Part shown: positions 1-13,987 of the stretch, piece after piece
Position numbering within the stretch: position 1 is the first letter of the stretch
How the letters are laid out: the number at the start of each line of letters is the position of its first letter
Position numbers and translations under genes: made by a program
Origin: Phoronis australis
Lineage: Eukaryota > Phoronida > Phoronidae
Direction: 5' to 3'
DNA: 64,000 bases
Assembly: GCA_002633005.1 (NCBI GenBank)
Contig: NMRA01000045.1
Coordinates: 1,111,552-1,175,551 of the forward strand
Notes under the pieces: generated by a model
Seen by the model: only the letters and a program-made list of their open reading frames with translations
Databases searched by the model: none
Told to the model about the DNA's origin: nothing

Positions 1-889
1 ACGTTTGGGAACGCTGTCCGAAATTGATCTATGCAAAATTATTTCATGCAGGTCCTTAAAATCCTTTTGGAGAGCGCAGTCATGGTTATTCTGTTTCACG
101 CATGAAAACGCTACAGTTCACCAATAAGGCTGTCACGTAAATGAGTTCCCGATGCATTCCAGTCAACCAAAACGAAATCTTCCATGTATGTTAATATACA
201 CAATTGCTCGAATACTCAAATTCTGCTCCAAAGCGTCCAGTACTGGAACAAAAGACTTAACTGAAAACTATCCCTGGGAGTAAGTTCTGCACCCCTGCCA
301 TGGTGTCTCCGTCATCAGACTACTTTTTCTGTATCATTTTTCGTTTCTTCGCAGTTTTATCACTTACATAAAGCAATTTAGGTTAAGCTTCCTCTTCAAA
401 TTCGTCAAAACAATTTCTGGCATTTCTAATAAACTGAAAAAGTGACGCATGTAATTTTGCATACGTGTTTATAGGCAACCCGTGGATCTTGTGGGCTTTA
501 TTGGTTTTGTGAAGGCGATTCCAAAACTGTAGCATGAGGACAAGTTTACATCGTATCATTATATTACCAAAACCAATCCTGGTAATTCTGAAATAGTTTA
601 CGCGAACGTTTCTTGAAGTAACTAGACTACATGTACACTACGAAGATTTTCCAAAGTGATTTGTTGCAAATCTATAATATTTAAATCACTCACTGGCAGT
701 TAGACAGTACCACCCTCTCAACAGGCCGCAGTAGAGTTGGTAGTCATCCCACAGGCCCTCCATACACTGGAAGTTTTCCGAAGAATTATGTCTCACAGTG
801 ATTAAATCATCAATGTCACGTTGCTATAAGTATATTTTGCGTATATATGGACACCTTATGGGACCATTGATGCCCCTTAACTCTTCTTA

Positions 890-1200
890 AGTCTCCCAAC
901 TACAACTGTAATCAAACTTTTTTGAAAAGTCCTTCGTTCATTTGCCCAAATGGGCAAGGCAGCTGAACGAAGGACTGTTCGAAAAAAGTTTGATTACAGG
1001 AGTGTTTGTTCGAACTGGAAGGAATTAAGGACATCAACGGTCTCCTATGTGACCCTCAATGCGCAAAAGGTGATTATAGTTACATGACTTTGATGGTTTA
1101 ATTATTCGCCGATAAGCTTTCGGCGTTTGGAGGACCTATGGAATGACTATCGCCTCTTTTGAAGCCAGTTGAGACGGTGGTACTGTCTAACTGACAGCTC
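890..1200 (+). repeat. Dispersed repeat, second copy near 59990-60330
   Basis: Includes the hairpin above, then GAATTAAGGACATCAACGG..., GATAAGCTTTCGGC and TTGAGACGGTGGTACT. The copy near 60130-60310 has GAATTAAAGACATCGACGG, GAAAAGCTTCCGGC and TAGAGACGGTGGTCACT in the same order. Function unknown. Confidence 0.65.
907..998. repeat. Hairpin (arms about 34 nt) with a palindromic loop
   Basis: TGTAATCAAACTTTTTTGAA and the mirrored TTCGAAAAAAGTTTGATTACA form the arm ends; TCCTTCGTTCA pairs with TGAACGAAGGA. The 22-nt loop contains its own palindrome TTGCCCAAATGGGCAA. A related arm appears near 59995 (GATCAAACTTTTTCTTCGAG). Confidence 0.8.
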
Positions 1201-2439
1201 GATTTGTTAAAAGCTTCTGACTTGTTTATATCACTTGTGAGTTTCGTCATGTTATATTCGCCTCCATCAGTAGCGAGTTTGACTACTGTCTGCGGTGCAC
1301 TTTTGCGAGCGTTGAGTTGGGGTGTTCTGTCTGATAGAATGCCATGTTTCCGTTCCATAATCAGAGATTTCTCGCCGCAAGTACATTAGGCATGCGGGGT
1401 ACCTTGGGTCTACAGAACGCATCCGAGGTCTATACATCATGTCACAAATTGTACTGATTATCTGCACTTCGCGCTTCCGTAGTAGGAAAACACGCCTTTG
1501 TAAGAAATACAGCATGTTTGAATGAGAAATATCAAATGCCAGACCAATAATTAGAATAAAATATAAGCCCCAGTCTTTACAAATGCTTGAAACAATTGCT
1601 CCAATTCACATCAGCGCAATCAATACTTCATTTTCAAAATGCGAAGCCATCCAAAGGCTTTTGTGTGTGTGTATTCTGATAGTCGAATCAATAGCTGTGG
1701 AATTCATCTTTTCGAACACTATAGCTGAAAAGCGTAAGATAATATAAGGAACACGATATATTTAACCGAGAAAATACCTAAGATGTCAAATATTAACCCA
1801 GGTGGCGCTGCAATAGTACTGTAACTTACTATGGACTAAATGTTGAGATTTTAAAGCCCGTGTAAGAAATATTGAAAAACGCAATTTGCTTGTTTTGGCT
1901 GTTTTACACTTACCATAAATAACTGTGCGTGTATTTTTATTGGATTTCAATTCTTGTTTGCTCATTCACTGTCAATGCAAATTTGATGCATGCAACAGTG
2001 ACGCAGTGCGAGACTGCACTTGAGTCCACCGGGTAAGTCATCTGATTGGTCTGTAAGCCGGAAGTCGTCATCAAGAACCAATTGGATGTCTTAGCCGATT
2101 AACCACTAACGGGCGGAATCGGTGAAGTGAATCAAGTGCAGCCTTTATCTTCTCAAAAAATTATTTGAAATGAGTATTTAGTTTAATTTAATCCAGTCAT
2201 TAATATTTTCTAGGGTAAAGGAACGTTGGCGACTTACTGGCTTCACGGGAAAAAAGGTTTCCAAGTCAGTAGAGTTAAGCAGACGACATTCGCAAATAAT
2301 TGGAGCGAAGATTTATTCACAGCAGAGTAGAAACAGGGTAAAGTAGAAGCACGTGCGACAGTGAAGAACGCCTCTTGTTATGTTGACTTCTAGTGTAAAC
2401 ATTTGACACCTTCTGGGGTCAAAGGTCAAAGAGAGTAAA

Positions 2440-2660
2440 ACTACATGCCTTGCGCATGCACATACATGCAAACATAATTTACACATACATAAATACAGAC
2501 AAACGCACTTTAGTCACACAACTATACATACATACCTAAATACAGGCAGACACATACAGTATGCATGCATACATACATACGGTCATATGTTCATCCACAA
2601 ACATACGCACGAAGACATGTAATACATATACCATGTTACACATACACATAAGCACAATCA
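2440..2660 (+). repeat. Degenerate CATA-rich microsatellite
   Basis: Many imperfect CATACATA/ACACATA units with interruptions (CAGACA, TGCATGCATACATACATAC). Confidence 0.75.
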
Positions 2661-4664
2661 TGAATTACAAATGACAAAGATAAATTGTCAAAAATCTTAC
2701 TAACTTTGGAGCTTCGTCAATAGACTTGTACTGAATGTATTCTGGCATAACTTTCTGCCTCTGACGTACAGTCGAAAGAAAATTTTTCCGAGAGTCATGC
2801 TGGCGAGCATAACAGTCCTCGTAAAAACTCTTGCAGTAGGCTGGCTACCACTATAGTAGGATACCTGAGAAGTGACATGAAATAATTGTTTCAGCATTTT
2901 AGTGTGAATTTTGAAGTATAAAGGTTGGTCACTGACATTCACATCTTCTTAAATAGTGCTCAGAGTTTTTCTTTTTTACTTATTAGTTCCGTAAGGCTCC
3001 GCTGCGAGCGCTGTTTCTCGTAACGTCGCTGAGACTGTACAGTAAATGATATAGGTCATTGCGGTGCGAGTACATATTCCAACCAACAGATCAACCTGTG
3101 CATACTCACAACTTTTTGTTTTTCTTCCCTGTGACGTTGGTTTATCCCGGAGCCTTGCCAGCCAGCTAGCTGTATGAAGACTATCGTCCAAATACAGCTA
3201 GGTACCAGTACCACTGTGTGTTGCCAGTGAGCTCTATTAGACTCCGAAATTTCACACAGCCCGGGCAGTTCTGCTGGTCACCTCGTCGTGAAACTTACAT
3301 CAACATGTAGAGCTAGAAACCGGCAGGGGTGCATGCAAAATCTACTAGTAGGTGTCAACCAACAATCACTTTGCCCGCTGGAGCAGTTTGAGAGAAAAAC
3401 AACCTAATAAACGTCTTTTTTTGCATAATTCTCCGCCTTTCATTTGTAACAAAGAAAAATCAGGCGTCGTTTTGAAAACAGTATGGGCCATTTCCTAAAA
3501 TTTTGTGACATCTCACGCAGGAGAATTTTTTTTTCTGAAATTCGGTTTGCTGGTATTAAAATACTAAAAACTTGAAACGAAATGAAACCAGTTCCGATAA
3601 TTTGTTGTGACATGTAGGCAACTTAGTGGAAGAGAAGAACAATGCGATCGCTTGCTGTACTTGGAAGAAAAACTCGGGGGAACGAAACTGGCCAATAAGG
3701 CAACAGGTCGGGTGACGGCTCCGAAAGCCGACCCAAAAAAGCGCACCCCAATTTTAGCAGGAGAGTCACGGTGAAAGGTAAATAAGGAAGAGTGTAGTTA
3801 ATTTGTGTCAGACTTTATTTGATCAGTTGCCCACATCGGCTCAACGGCTGTATATTCAGTATACGGCTTTGCATCTTGCTAAGGCTAAACGCAGTCTGGG
3901 CCTCAGAGCTGGCCAGATGCAGAACGGCACTGATCGTTCCATGAATCATGCGCGCTCCCAGGGGGCTCGAACCTGATGCGAGCCCCTCATTTGGCGAAGT
4001 GGGCAAAAAGGTCCACCTCAGAGAAACAATAACTCCGAAACGAAACAAAAGTCGCCTAAAAGGCAGGAACTACCAAAATTCGGCGAATGCACTACTCACA
4101 GCTCTGAACGTACCCCGTGAATCTAAAGGTCGATATTCTCAAGAAATCGAGCTCTCCCCCCATTTTAAGGCTGAGTACGCGCGTGTAGTCAACACTACAC
4201 AACAGTAAACTTGTGTTATGAACTTTTGACAGCCGAGATCGCAGACGATACATATTAGGCATAGTTCCTTAGCCGACAGCCCTTCACCCAATGACTACAC
4301 AATAAGCTTAATTTATCTCATTCATTGCCTTCACCCACGGTACAGCCTCAGTGACGTCACACGCGCGGTAGCCAATAGGAATTAACATTGGAAAAACACC
4401 TTTTTACAAAACTGCGAAAGAATAACACAGATGTGGTTTCTGATATAGACTTTATTCATAAACTAAATTGTATTAAACTGCATGTTTTTGTACTTCGGGA
4501 ACCACGCGAACAACGCGTTTCAGTGGGAGATCTAGGATGTCGTAAAGCGGACAACCACGTTTGTGGTGGTTGCATCCATTGGGGGCCCCACTACTTAATC
4601 CGCTTATGCGTGTTCACTAGCAGGGTTCTTTTTTCATGAGCACATTTTACACTTGTGCTCCTCG

Positions 4665-4697
4665 TTTCTTTTTTTTTCTTTTTTTCTTTTTTTCTAA
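4665..4697 (+). repeat. Poly-T tract with C interruptions
   Basis: Several TTTTTTT blocks separated by single C. Simple sequence only. Confidence 0.8.
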
Positions 4698-6059
4698 AAA
4701 ATGGCGCATTCCAATAGCTTTCGTCGACATCTCGATTTTCATCTACTCGCTTGCATCCATTCACTACTGACATCAATTTCGAGGGACAAGATAAACTTCT
4801 GTTCTATACTGTGATAGAAGGCAAGAGCAAGCATGTACTTTTCATTCTGTGAAAACTGTTTACACTAAATTCAGTCCGAGCACTTAAAGTTATATTGAGC
4901 GCTGTTTCGGCAGGTCAACATTGACCAACTTCAAACTAGTACGAAGATGTTTATTGAGCCAAAAATAACACTTATGAGCTCCATTTCGACCGCAGTAAAA
5001 ACATGAAGTGTCATCTTGTATCATTTCACGAATCGATATTTTTACTGTTGTAAAATTTAATCAAAACATAGGTCAGTTGCCATTGTCAGGATATGAAAAC
5101 TACCCTTACCGAACACCACTTTCAATAAACCTTCCCATGGAACCTGAACTCCAACCATACTAAGGCGTTCTTACCACAGACAACTTCTTATACCAGCGAC
5201 CGAAAATATAAAACATTCGCACTCAAATAAATTTTTCAAGGGAACGATATCATTCTATATGTTGAATTTCGTGCTTGTCGTAGGTGGCTAACGGATCACT
5301 GCCACAGTCGCCTGGGAAACCCCGCCCAGAAAAACCCCTCTTGCTATCGAATTCATTTGCGAATGAGGGAAGCAGCAGGAAGGAAACTAGGTTATCAAAA
5401 GTTTGAATGGTCAATTGCTATTGCTTGTGATTCCCGATATTACAATACAGTGTCATGCTTTTTTGTCTGAATGTACTCGCAGGTCGAGATGACGCGGACC
5501 AGATACAATATACAGGCTGGTGTGGTTGTACGTAGTAAATAGCACTGTGGGCGAATCGATATTCACTAGTAGTGGTGTTAGGAATAAAGGTCCCTCATTC
5601 TGGCATCTAAATAGATTGACAGCACGGAAAGCAGTCGTCAGTACAGGGGCGTTCCTGTGGTAAGGGACCCATGCGAATTTCCTGAGTGTACGTATTGCAT
5701 TGGAAGATCACTTGCGACACACGGTGAAGTTCGAGTTCTCTCCTTGTATGTAGTAAGAGTGTCTGAGTTTGGTTGGATTTCGGGTTCCATTGTCGGTTTT
5801 TGGCTTTTGTGCATGGTAAGAGTAATTGCCGTGTCTGGGTAAAGATGTGCACCCGCGGGTAAGAGTTGATGTCCCACTAGCAACATTTTGTACATTTTAA
5901 GATAATAACTGATTCACAGGAAGATACGTGTTCACAAGAATAGATTGCAGTGAGTGAGAAGGAAAGTACATTGAGCAAAACATAATTTTCATTAGAAAGA
6001 AGTGCAGCTGGTGAGGTAATGACGCGTAAACTGCTTCTGTAAATACATTAATTGTTTGC

Positions 6060-6600
6060 AGACACGGGAGTGAAGGTAATTACCCCTAGGAACACAAATT
6101 TACTTAAATGGTGCAAAGCAGAACGTAGCTGTGTTGCCCGAACGAATCGAAATGCAGCACCGGGTACTATAATTTACACAGATATGTCGGGAAATGAAAA
6201 ATGTCAGCAGTATACCGTATTCACCATGGGTGTCTGTGAGGATCTGCGCTAATAGGCGAATCTTAGGCGCATGTACCAACATGTGAACCACTTGGGTAAG
6301 AAAGGCCGAGAAAAAAGGCATCATTTCGGATATAAGCCCCTGTGCCTAAAGGCGTGGAATACAAACTATTTACCAAATTTCTTGAAAATAACCCTAGGAA
6401 CTCCAAAGATAGAGCCAAACGTAGAAATTGCCCTTAGGAGACGAAGTACTGAGTTGCGCTTATATGGGAATTGGTGTACGGACCTATGCTGGGGACATTA
6501 CCTGGGCTTATGTGCGAAACTTAGGCGCATGCACCAATATGCGAACCACATGGGTAAAAAAATCAGCGACAAAAGACATTATGTCAGATATAGCGTCATT
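6060..6600 (+). repeat. Diverged internal duplication
   Basis: CTTAGGCGCATGTACCAACA followed by TGTGAACCACTTGGGTAAGA recurs about 256 nt later as CTTAGGCGCATGCACCAATA and TGCGAACCACATGGGTAAAA. A CCCTAGGAAC motif also recurs. No coding evidence. Confidence 0.55.
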
Positions 6601-8049
6601 GGCTAAAAGCACTGCAATACGGTATGTGGAAATATCAGCATCTTCCATACAAATATCTTGTTCAACCATTTTATTTTCTCAAAAGTACCTCTGGTGAAAA
6701 TTTAATGTCGTGATTTGAAAACGACGTCAAAGTGAACCAACTAAATTAAGTTATTTCCAACACTCTTACACACGTAGTTTAAGCCATTTGAAAACGAGGG
6801 CAGTTGTTGAGGGTTTCATTGTGGCAAGTGGAAACAGACGAATTGTGAAGAATGCGCTAACAGAACAAAAGATGGTCATCTTATAATACACGTACGCTTC
6901 GTAACAACTGTGAAGATAAAACATTCCAAATATCTTCGAAAACCGTTACTTGACAACTTAATTCAACCAAAACCAACTCATGTGGGTTACTCTCGTTTCT
7001 GAGTGGTGAGGGAAGAAGAAAGTGCTTACCCTGAACATCCATGTAAAAATATTGGGATCAATTTGCGCAGATGTAGAAGCGGGGCCCAAGGGGGAGGGGG
7101 GGTTGGGCGAATGCACTCCCCACCCAATCATGAAGTTGGGTGGCAGCGCTGCCTCTGCCTCCAATACGGACGTGTTCCCAAATAATTTGCAGCCGAGAGG
7201 TGAAACATCCGCGGCAACCTGCACAGGCATACGGCGGAGGAAGGGTCAGTGGAGAAGAATAAAGACACACCGAAACATATAGACGAGATAAAATTTCATA
7301 GAACATTTGTCAACTTCTAATGCTGGGAATTAATGACGTGGAATGTTTGGTTTATTATCATGACTCTACGAGAAGTTTTATTTCGACTGTCTGTCACTGA
7401 TGCCAGTGCCATCCGGAACACCTCAGGAAATGTAGCTTCAATTTCCTCTCGGAGGTGAAGGTCATCTGCAAACTTCCATCATTCGGCCAATCGATCATTC
7501 TCCATTTTGAATGCCACGTTATTTGCTGTATAACTGAAGTTAGCGCGCACCGGTGGCCAGGGTTTCGTTCTCAATACGTTATCCATGCATTTGCAACGAA
7601 AAATCTTCGCTTATGGAACGGAAACTGTATCTGAATTCTATCCCGTAACTCATTAATTCTGCCGGCACAATTCGACATTCAAACCTTTCCGGCCAATCAC
7701 TTTAGTTGCCTCCATTTTCCTAGGTTTCGCTAGTAAAGTCTCGCGCATATTCTCGGAGTACTCGCCATTTGCGTGGTCTTGCTTGATCCTCCTTTTTCTC
7801 GCAAGAAATATGGACTACGAGCGCTGTCACGAAACCGTTTTCTCCTTTGGAAATTTTGAGGCTACGAAAATACCCGAGGTATTGCTAATGCCCTCAGAGG
7901 TGTTTCATATTTGCTCTTGTGCAAACTTCAATCATTACAGCAAGTCCTTTGAACGAAGAGAGAATGCCGACGAATACGCCGGGACAACCCTGCGATAGCA
8001 GGTTTAAACAATAGTTAACAGTATACCAAAAGGCAGGTTAAGAATAGCT

Positions 8050-9175
8050 CACTTGCGAGTTTCTCGTTAGTCAATGTGACGTCACCGGAAAAGGGGAAAA
8101 ACCCGCCATATTGGTCTTGTTTGGCCCCGAGTCTTTGCTACACACGCTAAATTTTACTGGAGTTCTTATGGTGAATTTTACGCTTAAAACGTTAACACAA
8201 CTTAAAAGATGGTAGATGGATCGTGGAATAACTGTGAATGGATGAAGAAAATGTGAACTTGTTATGTTGTGCGAAGCTGTGAACGGACTGAAATTGGAAC
8301 TCAACCCAGTCTAGGCCTGAATGCCGCAAGCATACAGGAGCGATAGTTTATCCCCATAAAAACTTACTCACTTCAAAATACAGCAAATAAAATCAAATGA
8401 AACATGCATGTGCGCACATGGAGTTATAATTAATTAACACATACCCTGACTCTGGATACAATTTAGTCTACAAATAACTTGAACCTATCCATGAAAACCT
8501 CGCGGTTCGCTTAAGTTTCTCTCACAGTGCGCCATTTTGAGGAAGTTACGAGAAATCACACACAATAAGTCCAAGGAAAACAAATCTTACAAATTCACTT
8601 GATATGTTCTCATGTTATTTTGCAAGTGTCACGCGCCAGGTATCGCGCTTCACTCAGTCTCGAGCTAGCCTTTGCCTCATACTCACCTGACCAGTTGAAC
8701 TACTTTGTGGTTATCGCGCGCGACCATAATGTGGAGTTGGAATTCTTCGCCAAAGTCACCTGAATTCCCGTAGCTATGCTTCATCGAAGATATGTTTAGA
8801 GGCAGAAAGGACCACTGGAGAAAGTAAGCGTCTTTTTAGGTGACAATTTTAGATGTAAAATGTATTTTTGACGTGGTGAAAACTTCATCAGTGAGCGGAT
8901 TTCGCCTATCGCCCGTTTAAAATACACGAAACGAAATTTGTACAAAACGCGATAGTACGTATTGTTGTGCGAATGTGAATTTCATTTGCCCTAACAGCAA
9001 TGCTTGTTTGGCATTTTTCGAACTAAACGGTCAAAAAGTGGAAGAAAATAACAGAACACACTCTGCTAACGTATTGGGCAAATGAGCCAAACGACAAGCT
9101 TTTGCCCCACTTCCCGTGACGTCACAGTTAAGTCTCACGTAATCTCGCGTTATTGTTATAAACTCGCAAAAGGAC
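8050..9175. mobile_element. Possible non-autonomous DNA transposon; interior shared with 59236-59870
   Basis: Near both ends TTGCGAGTTT and TGTGACGTCACSGGAA occur in inverted orientation (about 8053-8092 and 9108-9175), suggesting degenerate terminal inverted repeats. The interior, from ATGCCGCAAGCATAC to AAACGAAATTTG (about 8320-8960), is clearly related to 59236-59870. No target duplication could be fixed. Confidence 0.4.
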
Positions 9176-9290
9176 TATTGAAAATAACTGTCGCGTACGA
9201 TATTTGAGACCTGCTATGGTAACGCCATGACTTTATCCGTCACTTTACCTAATCGCTCACCTGTACTGATTGAGGTTCGCACACGCACAT

Positions 9291-9481
9291 GTAAAACAGA
9301 TATCCCGGAGTCAAAAACAGACTCCCATACCTTCAAAACAGCTAACCAGTCAGAAAAACGCGAACCCCGAACCGGGCTTCCTGTTTTAAAGGTCGGGGTT
9401 CGTGTTTTAAAGGCTTAGGTTCGTGTTTTTCGGGCTGGTTAGCTGTTTTGAAGGTGTGGGACTCCGAGATAGTTGTTTTAC
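9291..9481. repeat. Fold-back element (191 bp, arms about 75 bp)
   Basis: Ends GTAAAACAGATATCCCGGAG and the complementary form of CTCCGAGATAGTTGTTTTAC pair with few mismatches. The pairing continues inward through the CCTTCAAAACAGCTAACCAG / CTGGTTAGCTGTTTTGAAGG segment. No coding capacity. Confidence 0.8.
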
Positions 9482-12400
9482 CCCGCGATTCCAATTGCGA
9501 TGGAATACCTTGCTATATACACGCCAAGCCAACCCGATGTACCCTATTTCAGTACAAGAACATTATGCACTGACAAAACAAACAGAACGCGTAGATATTA
9601 TTCTTTCAGATATCATATTTTTATACCTAGGTGACTTCAGAAATGTTTACTACGGGTACGCACACAAGGAGTATGGCTACAACTTTCCTACTAGAGACTC
9701 CGGTCTCCGTTTTCCCACGACCAAAATAAGCGCTGCTACAACTGACGCCCGCCGTTGTAAGATGGCGCCCAACTCGTTTCTTATTCAGATTAAAGATTTT
9801 CTGTGGTTTGGAAGATCTTACAGTTCGTTTCACGACTTGAGTGCTAGAGCGATTTAGCCTGTTATTCCTCTGGGACTAATATCGACTCTTATATACCAGA
9901 AATAATAACGCTTATTTTGGCCAGCCAGTAGGCTGCTACTTTGTAACCTGTGAATATTTGACGTGTCTACACTGCTTCACTATTTGTAAGACTTTTTTGT
10001 ATTATATTTTTAATTGTTAGCGTTGTCATTTTATTTCTATCTTTGTATATACCAAGACATAAATATGCATTTGATTGTAATATTAACACTGTGGATGACA
10101 TTAAAGAGTCTAGGTGCTCGTTTCACACTAGTGCGTAAAACAAAAAAATGGTCCGCAAGTTGGTGGCTTAAGGTGAAAGTTTAATCGCTGGCAAGAAGTT
10201 CTTTTACTCGTCAATAAATGCAGCCATCTAGTCCTAAAGAGCTGCTAAATCAAGGGTGCCAGACAATCATACGTACGTCGAACTTCCAATCAAACGCTAG
10301 AATTACTTTATATCCGCTCGAGCCATGGAATCGTGCTAACTTACGAACCACAACATCAAAAGTGCGCCCAAAAAATCATGTATTCGACTGCAAACTCCAT
10401 CGTTCGAACAAAACCCGACGTACGATCGGATCATGTTGTTGTTGCGAAAGATCGTGAAATAGTGATCCCATCGTGACCGATTGGTTTTTCGTTACCGTAG
10501 GTAGGATTGTTTGTTCATACCTATGTATTACGCATGATTCAATAGTTTGAGCGGATGATGAAGTGGTTCTGGTTTACAATTTGAAGTTCGATATTTTCTG
10601 ATAATCGCGTCAAAAAGAACGCACAGTCGCGAACACTTATTCTTTTTAGGAAGGGCTTCTATTATTCTGCAGTGTGCGACTTGAGCAAGCCACTCGTAAC
10701 ACTAATTGTTAAGTGTCTCTGTATGTGTATGCAGAGTAATGTGTTGATTTCGGTGATATTTTCATTTTAATAGACTTTATGACAGGAGAAAAATTACGGT
10801 CACTTGGTTACTTAATTCAATGGACAAAATAGTGTAATTGTTACAAAATCTTAACTAGATTAGACATGTTGACCAGCCTATACTTGACGTTTCTCTCGTA
10901 CGATGCATTCAGAATATTTATCGACACTGTTTGTGTTCCAAACAACGCTTACAAAGTTTTCAAATACTACATTATTATCAATCCCAACTTGATTTAGATT
11001 TTATTAACTACGCATAAGTGTTAAACATTAGTTCCTTAATTAATCGTAGTGTGTGAAACTCATGAACCAATGTTCTCTTGAAGTGTTCCGAGCATACTGC
11101 CGCGAAACACATCGTCATCATGATTGACTTCTTAACTAGATAATGCAATGAAATATATGTATTCGAACTTACGCTATTTCTTTACTCCAGAAGTCAGACT
11201 GAGCCTGATGCTGAGCACGACTTTTTGAGACCTGTGACGAGGATGTATAGCTTTCAAGTTAAGCGTCTCTTTGGCCCTCGGGCCATAATTTTGTAGTCCG
11301 AGCTTGACCACATTCCTTTGCTGTTATTTTTGAAGTTCTTGTACATACACAATTATGAAACATCGCCGAGGGATATTTCTAAACTTGTATAACAGGGCTC
11401 GAAGCGAAGCATAACGGGAACTCGTCAAATGCAACCTGGGAATTTTGATAAGAAAAGGAAATGAGGTCGCCAACACAAGTTCATTGCGTATGCGGGGGTG
11501 CAAAAGTCTTGGCCCGCACAAGCGGTGCAAAATTAGCAGCAGAAAATGAAAAATCGGGATTCCTGCAGGGGTGGATCCAGGAATATGGGAAAATTTGAGG
11601 GGAAGCATAGTCCCCCTTAAATCCTCCACTGGCCTGAATTGAGGTACCGACGAACTAGAGAAAATGCTTGCCCGAGATCCACCAGGCGGCCTTTTTAGTA
11701 GAACGAAAATGCTGTGGGCGTGAAGTATGCGCAAATACAACGTCATTTCACTGTCTGCAGCTGCAGTAGGAATCTGAGTTGACGACATGTACGAAAGACG
11801 TGAGGTTTCATGTAAACTAAGTTATTTGCCGGGTCTTCGTCCAGCCTCATGAAATATTTCCATATTCATTTACATAGTAGTAGTCTCACTTTGTGAGACT
11901 TTCGCGAGATTGTAATGATAACTGGTTTTCGGATGTTTCCAGCACACTGGAGGACTCAGGGTTGTTTGTAAAGTACTTCATTTGCATATCCACACTTTAA
12001 TGAGACTATTTTGACAACGTGCTCGGATGTTTGAGAGGCGACTTCGTAGGGCGGCGACTCGGGATTTTTACCAGGTCGCGAAATCGAGCTCTGCATTTGG
12101 CCAATACCAGTTGACATAAAAAACACTGACTTGTGATTTAAACCACTTGGGACATTTAAGGCTATAAACTCGTGTTCCGTCGCAAAAACCAACATTGATG
12201 GTTTCATGTTACGACGTGACTAGAAGTTTTATCAGCTTGATCTGGAGAAATCATGAACTGTAAATTCTTCCCGAGTCCGGCGATCACTTCTAAATTAAGT
12301 ATAGAACAAGACAAGGCCAATTTTAGAACGGTAAGCGGTTTAAATAGAATACACATGTTTAATGCCGCTTTACGTCAACACCAGCGAACAAAAGCCTGCG

Positions 12401-12794
12401 CAAAAAATAGTTCACGTCTTACAGTTTGTTCGTCAGAGCATGCGCACCATAGAATAGCGGAGTTGCAACCGAATCGATTTAACGATTGCGCATGTCCGGA
12501 AATTAGGGTGCGCAAAGGCTACTGGGATTGTTGATGGTAAACAGGATGGCCGACTGGTTTGCACGACGTGTAATTTGTGTGCATTAAACTACGCTGCTGT
12601 ATGTAATTCTGCCGCTATTCGCCCTAATTAGCGCCCATGGCTCAACAAGTGCCCCAACGCGTTTTCAGACTTTGCTAAAGTAAGCGCCCAGCCCATGAAC
12701 TACATGCGAAAAATGCCCTTACCTACAGTTCTAACGTTTCCAATTTATCAATTGAAAGATCCGACAGCCTGAATTTGTAACGGACCACGAGCCT
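9482..12794. other. No gene seen apart from a 66-bp MITE
   Basis: The 144-codon frame (9423-9857) starts inside the fold-back and the 154-codon minus frame (11324-11788) runs through the MITE. Neither shows domain features. Confidence 0.5.
11566..11631 (+). mobile_element. MITE, same family, internally deleted (66 bp)
   Basis: CAGGGGTGGATCCAGG at the left and TTAAATCCTCCACTG at the right, flanked by TCCTG and GCCTG (4 of 5 bases). Almost only the termini remain. Confidence 0.68.
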
Positions 12795-13140
12795 CACCGT
12801 TATGTCCGTATACACTTCAAACTTACGCCGCGATTCAAAAAGAACGCAGAAGTTTTGCTGCTCTTGCGAGGGATGTGCCCCACTACGCGGGTCTGGACTT
12901 TGAAAACAGACACAGCGTACTTGTCAAAGAGCGGGATTGCATTGTTTCTTTCCAGTACAGATCTTCTCCGGCCTCAAACTTCTTTGTGCATGTGAAAACC
13001 GTGAATCGAAGACTAATAAAAAAACTCGACCAGTGTTAGCACGCGACCAAGAAGCGCGCGCTGCATAATGTACCGACTGTCATCGAAGATTAATCGGGTA
13101 ACATAGCATCGGCAAATAAATATTGGCACTAATTTCACTT
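12795..13140 (+). repeat. Dispersed repeat, inverted copy at 37890-38275
   Basis: GCAGAAGTTTTGCTGCTCTT, CAGCGTACTTGTCAAAG, GAAGACTAATAAAAAA and TATTGGCACTAATTT recur in the same order on the other strand at 37890-38275. Two reading frames look equally conserved, so this reads as a DNA repeat, not a coding exon. Confidence 0.7.
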
Positions 13141-13987
13141 TTGGACGTCTATGGAGGGTATGTTCCTTCGCAGCGCCTTCTTGTGGAAGGCGTAGTATAA
13201 CGCAGAGCGTGGGAGAACCTGTCTTGCTGAATCTATGATTTAGCGAGAGAGATTTCATTTGTTAGAATATGTCACCATTTTCGCGTATTCTCCTAATATG
13301 CATAATATGAATATGCCGCACTACATAGACCAAAAAAGGCAGAAAACGAATGCTAAAGCGAGACTTCTGCAGCGTCCGAGACGCAGCATAGCATGGCGTA
13401 CATAAAAATCGTCCCATCAATTTTTTTAGGGACTAGTAAACATATCAGAAATTTATCAGAAGAACTCACTTTGTTAATGAACTTTCAGAGGTTAGAGAAG
13501 TTAACGCCTATTAGTCAGCCTGATTAGCGCGTCCTCATAGTGATGGCCGAGCTATTCTAGCAAAATTAGTCTCGCTGAGGAATGCGCATGTGTCTGGTTC
13601 ACACGATATGCGTGATCTAGCGACCAAAATATGGGAATTGAACTACCATTTGCGCAGGCTTTTGTACGCGACACGAGTCAATGCAGTCAGTCTGACATCA
13701 CAATACGATATTCAACCTTGAACTTTATCGCGTAAAGCAAAATTGGTTGAAACGGCGTTAAAAAGCATTTAATAAACGAAAACTTGTATTTCGTATGATG
13801 TTTACCATGAACTCATGCTTCGACAGACGCACTCGGTATTTTGAAAATTCAGTTTGATAACACTACAAAATTGGAGAAGATGAAGGAAAACATTACTTCT
13901 AACAAAAATGTTATCTTTACGGGCACGATTTGCTTTGATCAAAGCTGACGATATGGATAAACCAAGTGTTAGGTCTAAGTTTATAAG

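Larger units (their letters stand above)
1201..6050. other. No gene seen
   Basis: Apart from the microsatellite and poly-T tract only short frames occur, with no splice context or family motif. A short ATG frame at 1987 ending at a good donor (ACCGG-GTAAGT) was noted but is too short to call. Confidence 0.5.

Noticed and set aside
9423-9857. 144-codon plus-strand frame
   Set aside because: Begins inside a fold-back element and shows no domain, signal peptide or splice context.
11324-11788. 154-codon minus-strand frame, the longest in the window
   Set aside because: Runs through a MITE; composition is not protein-like and no family was recognised.
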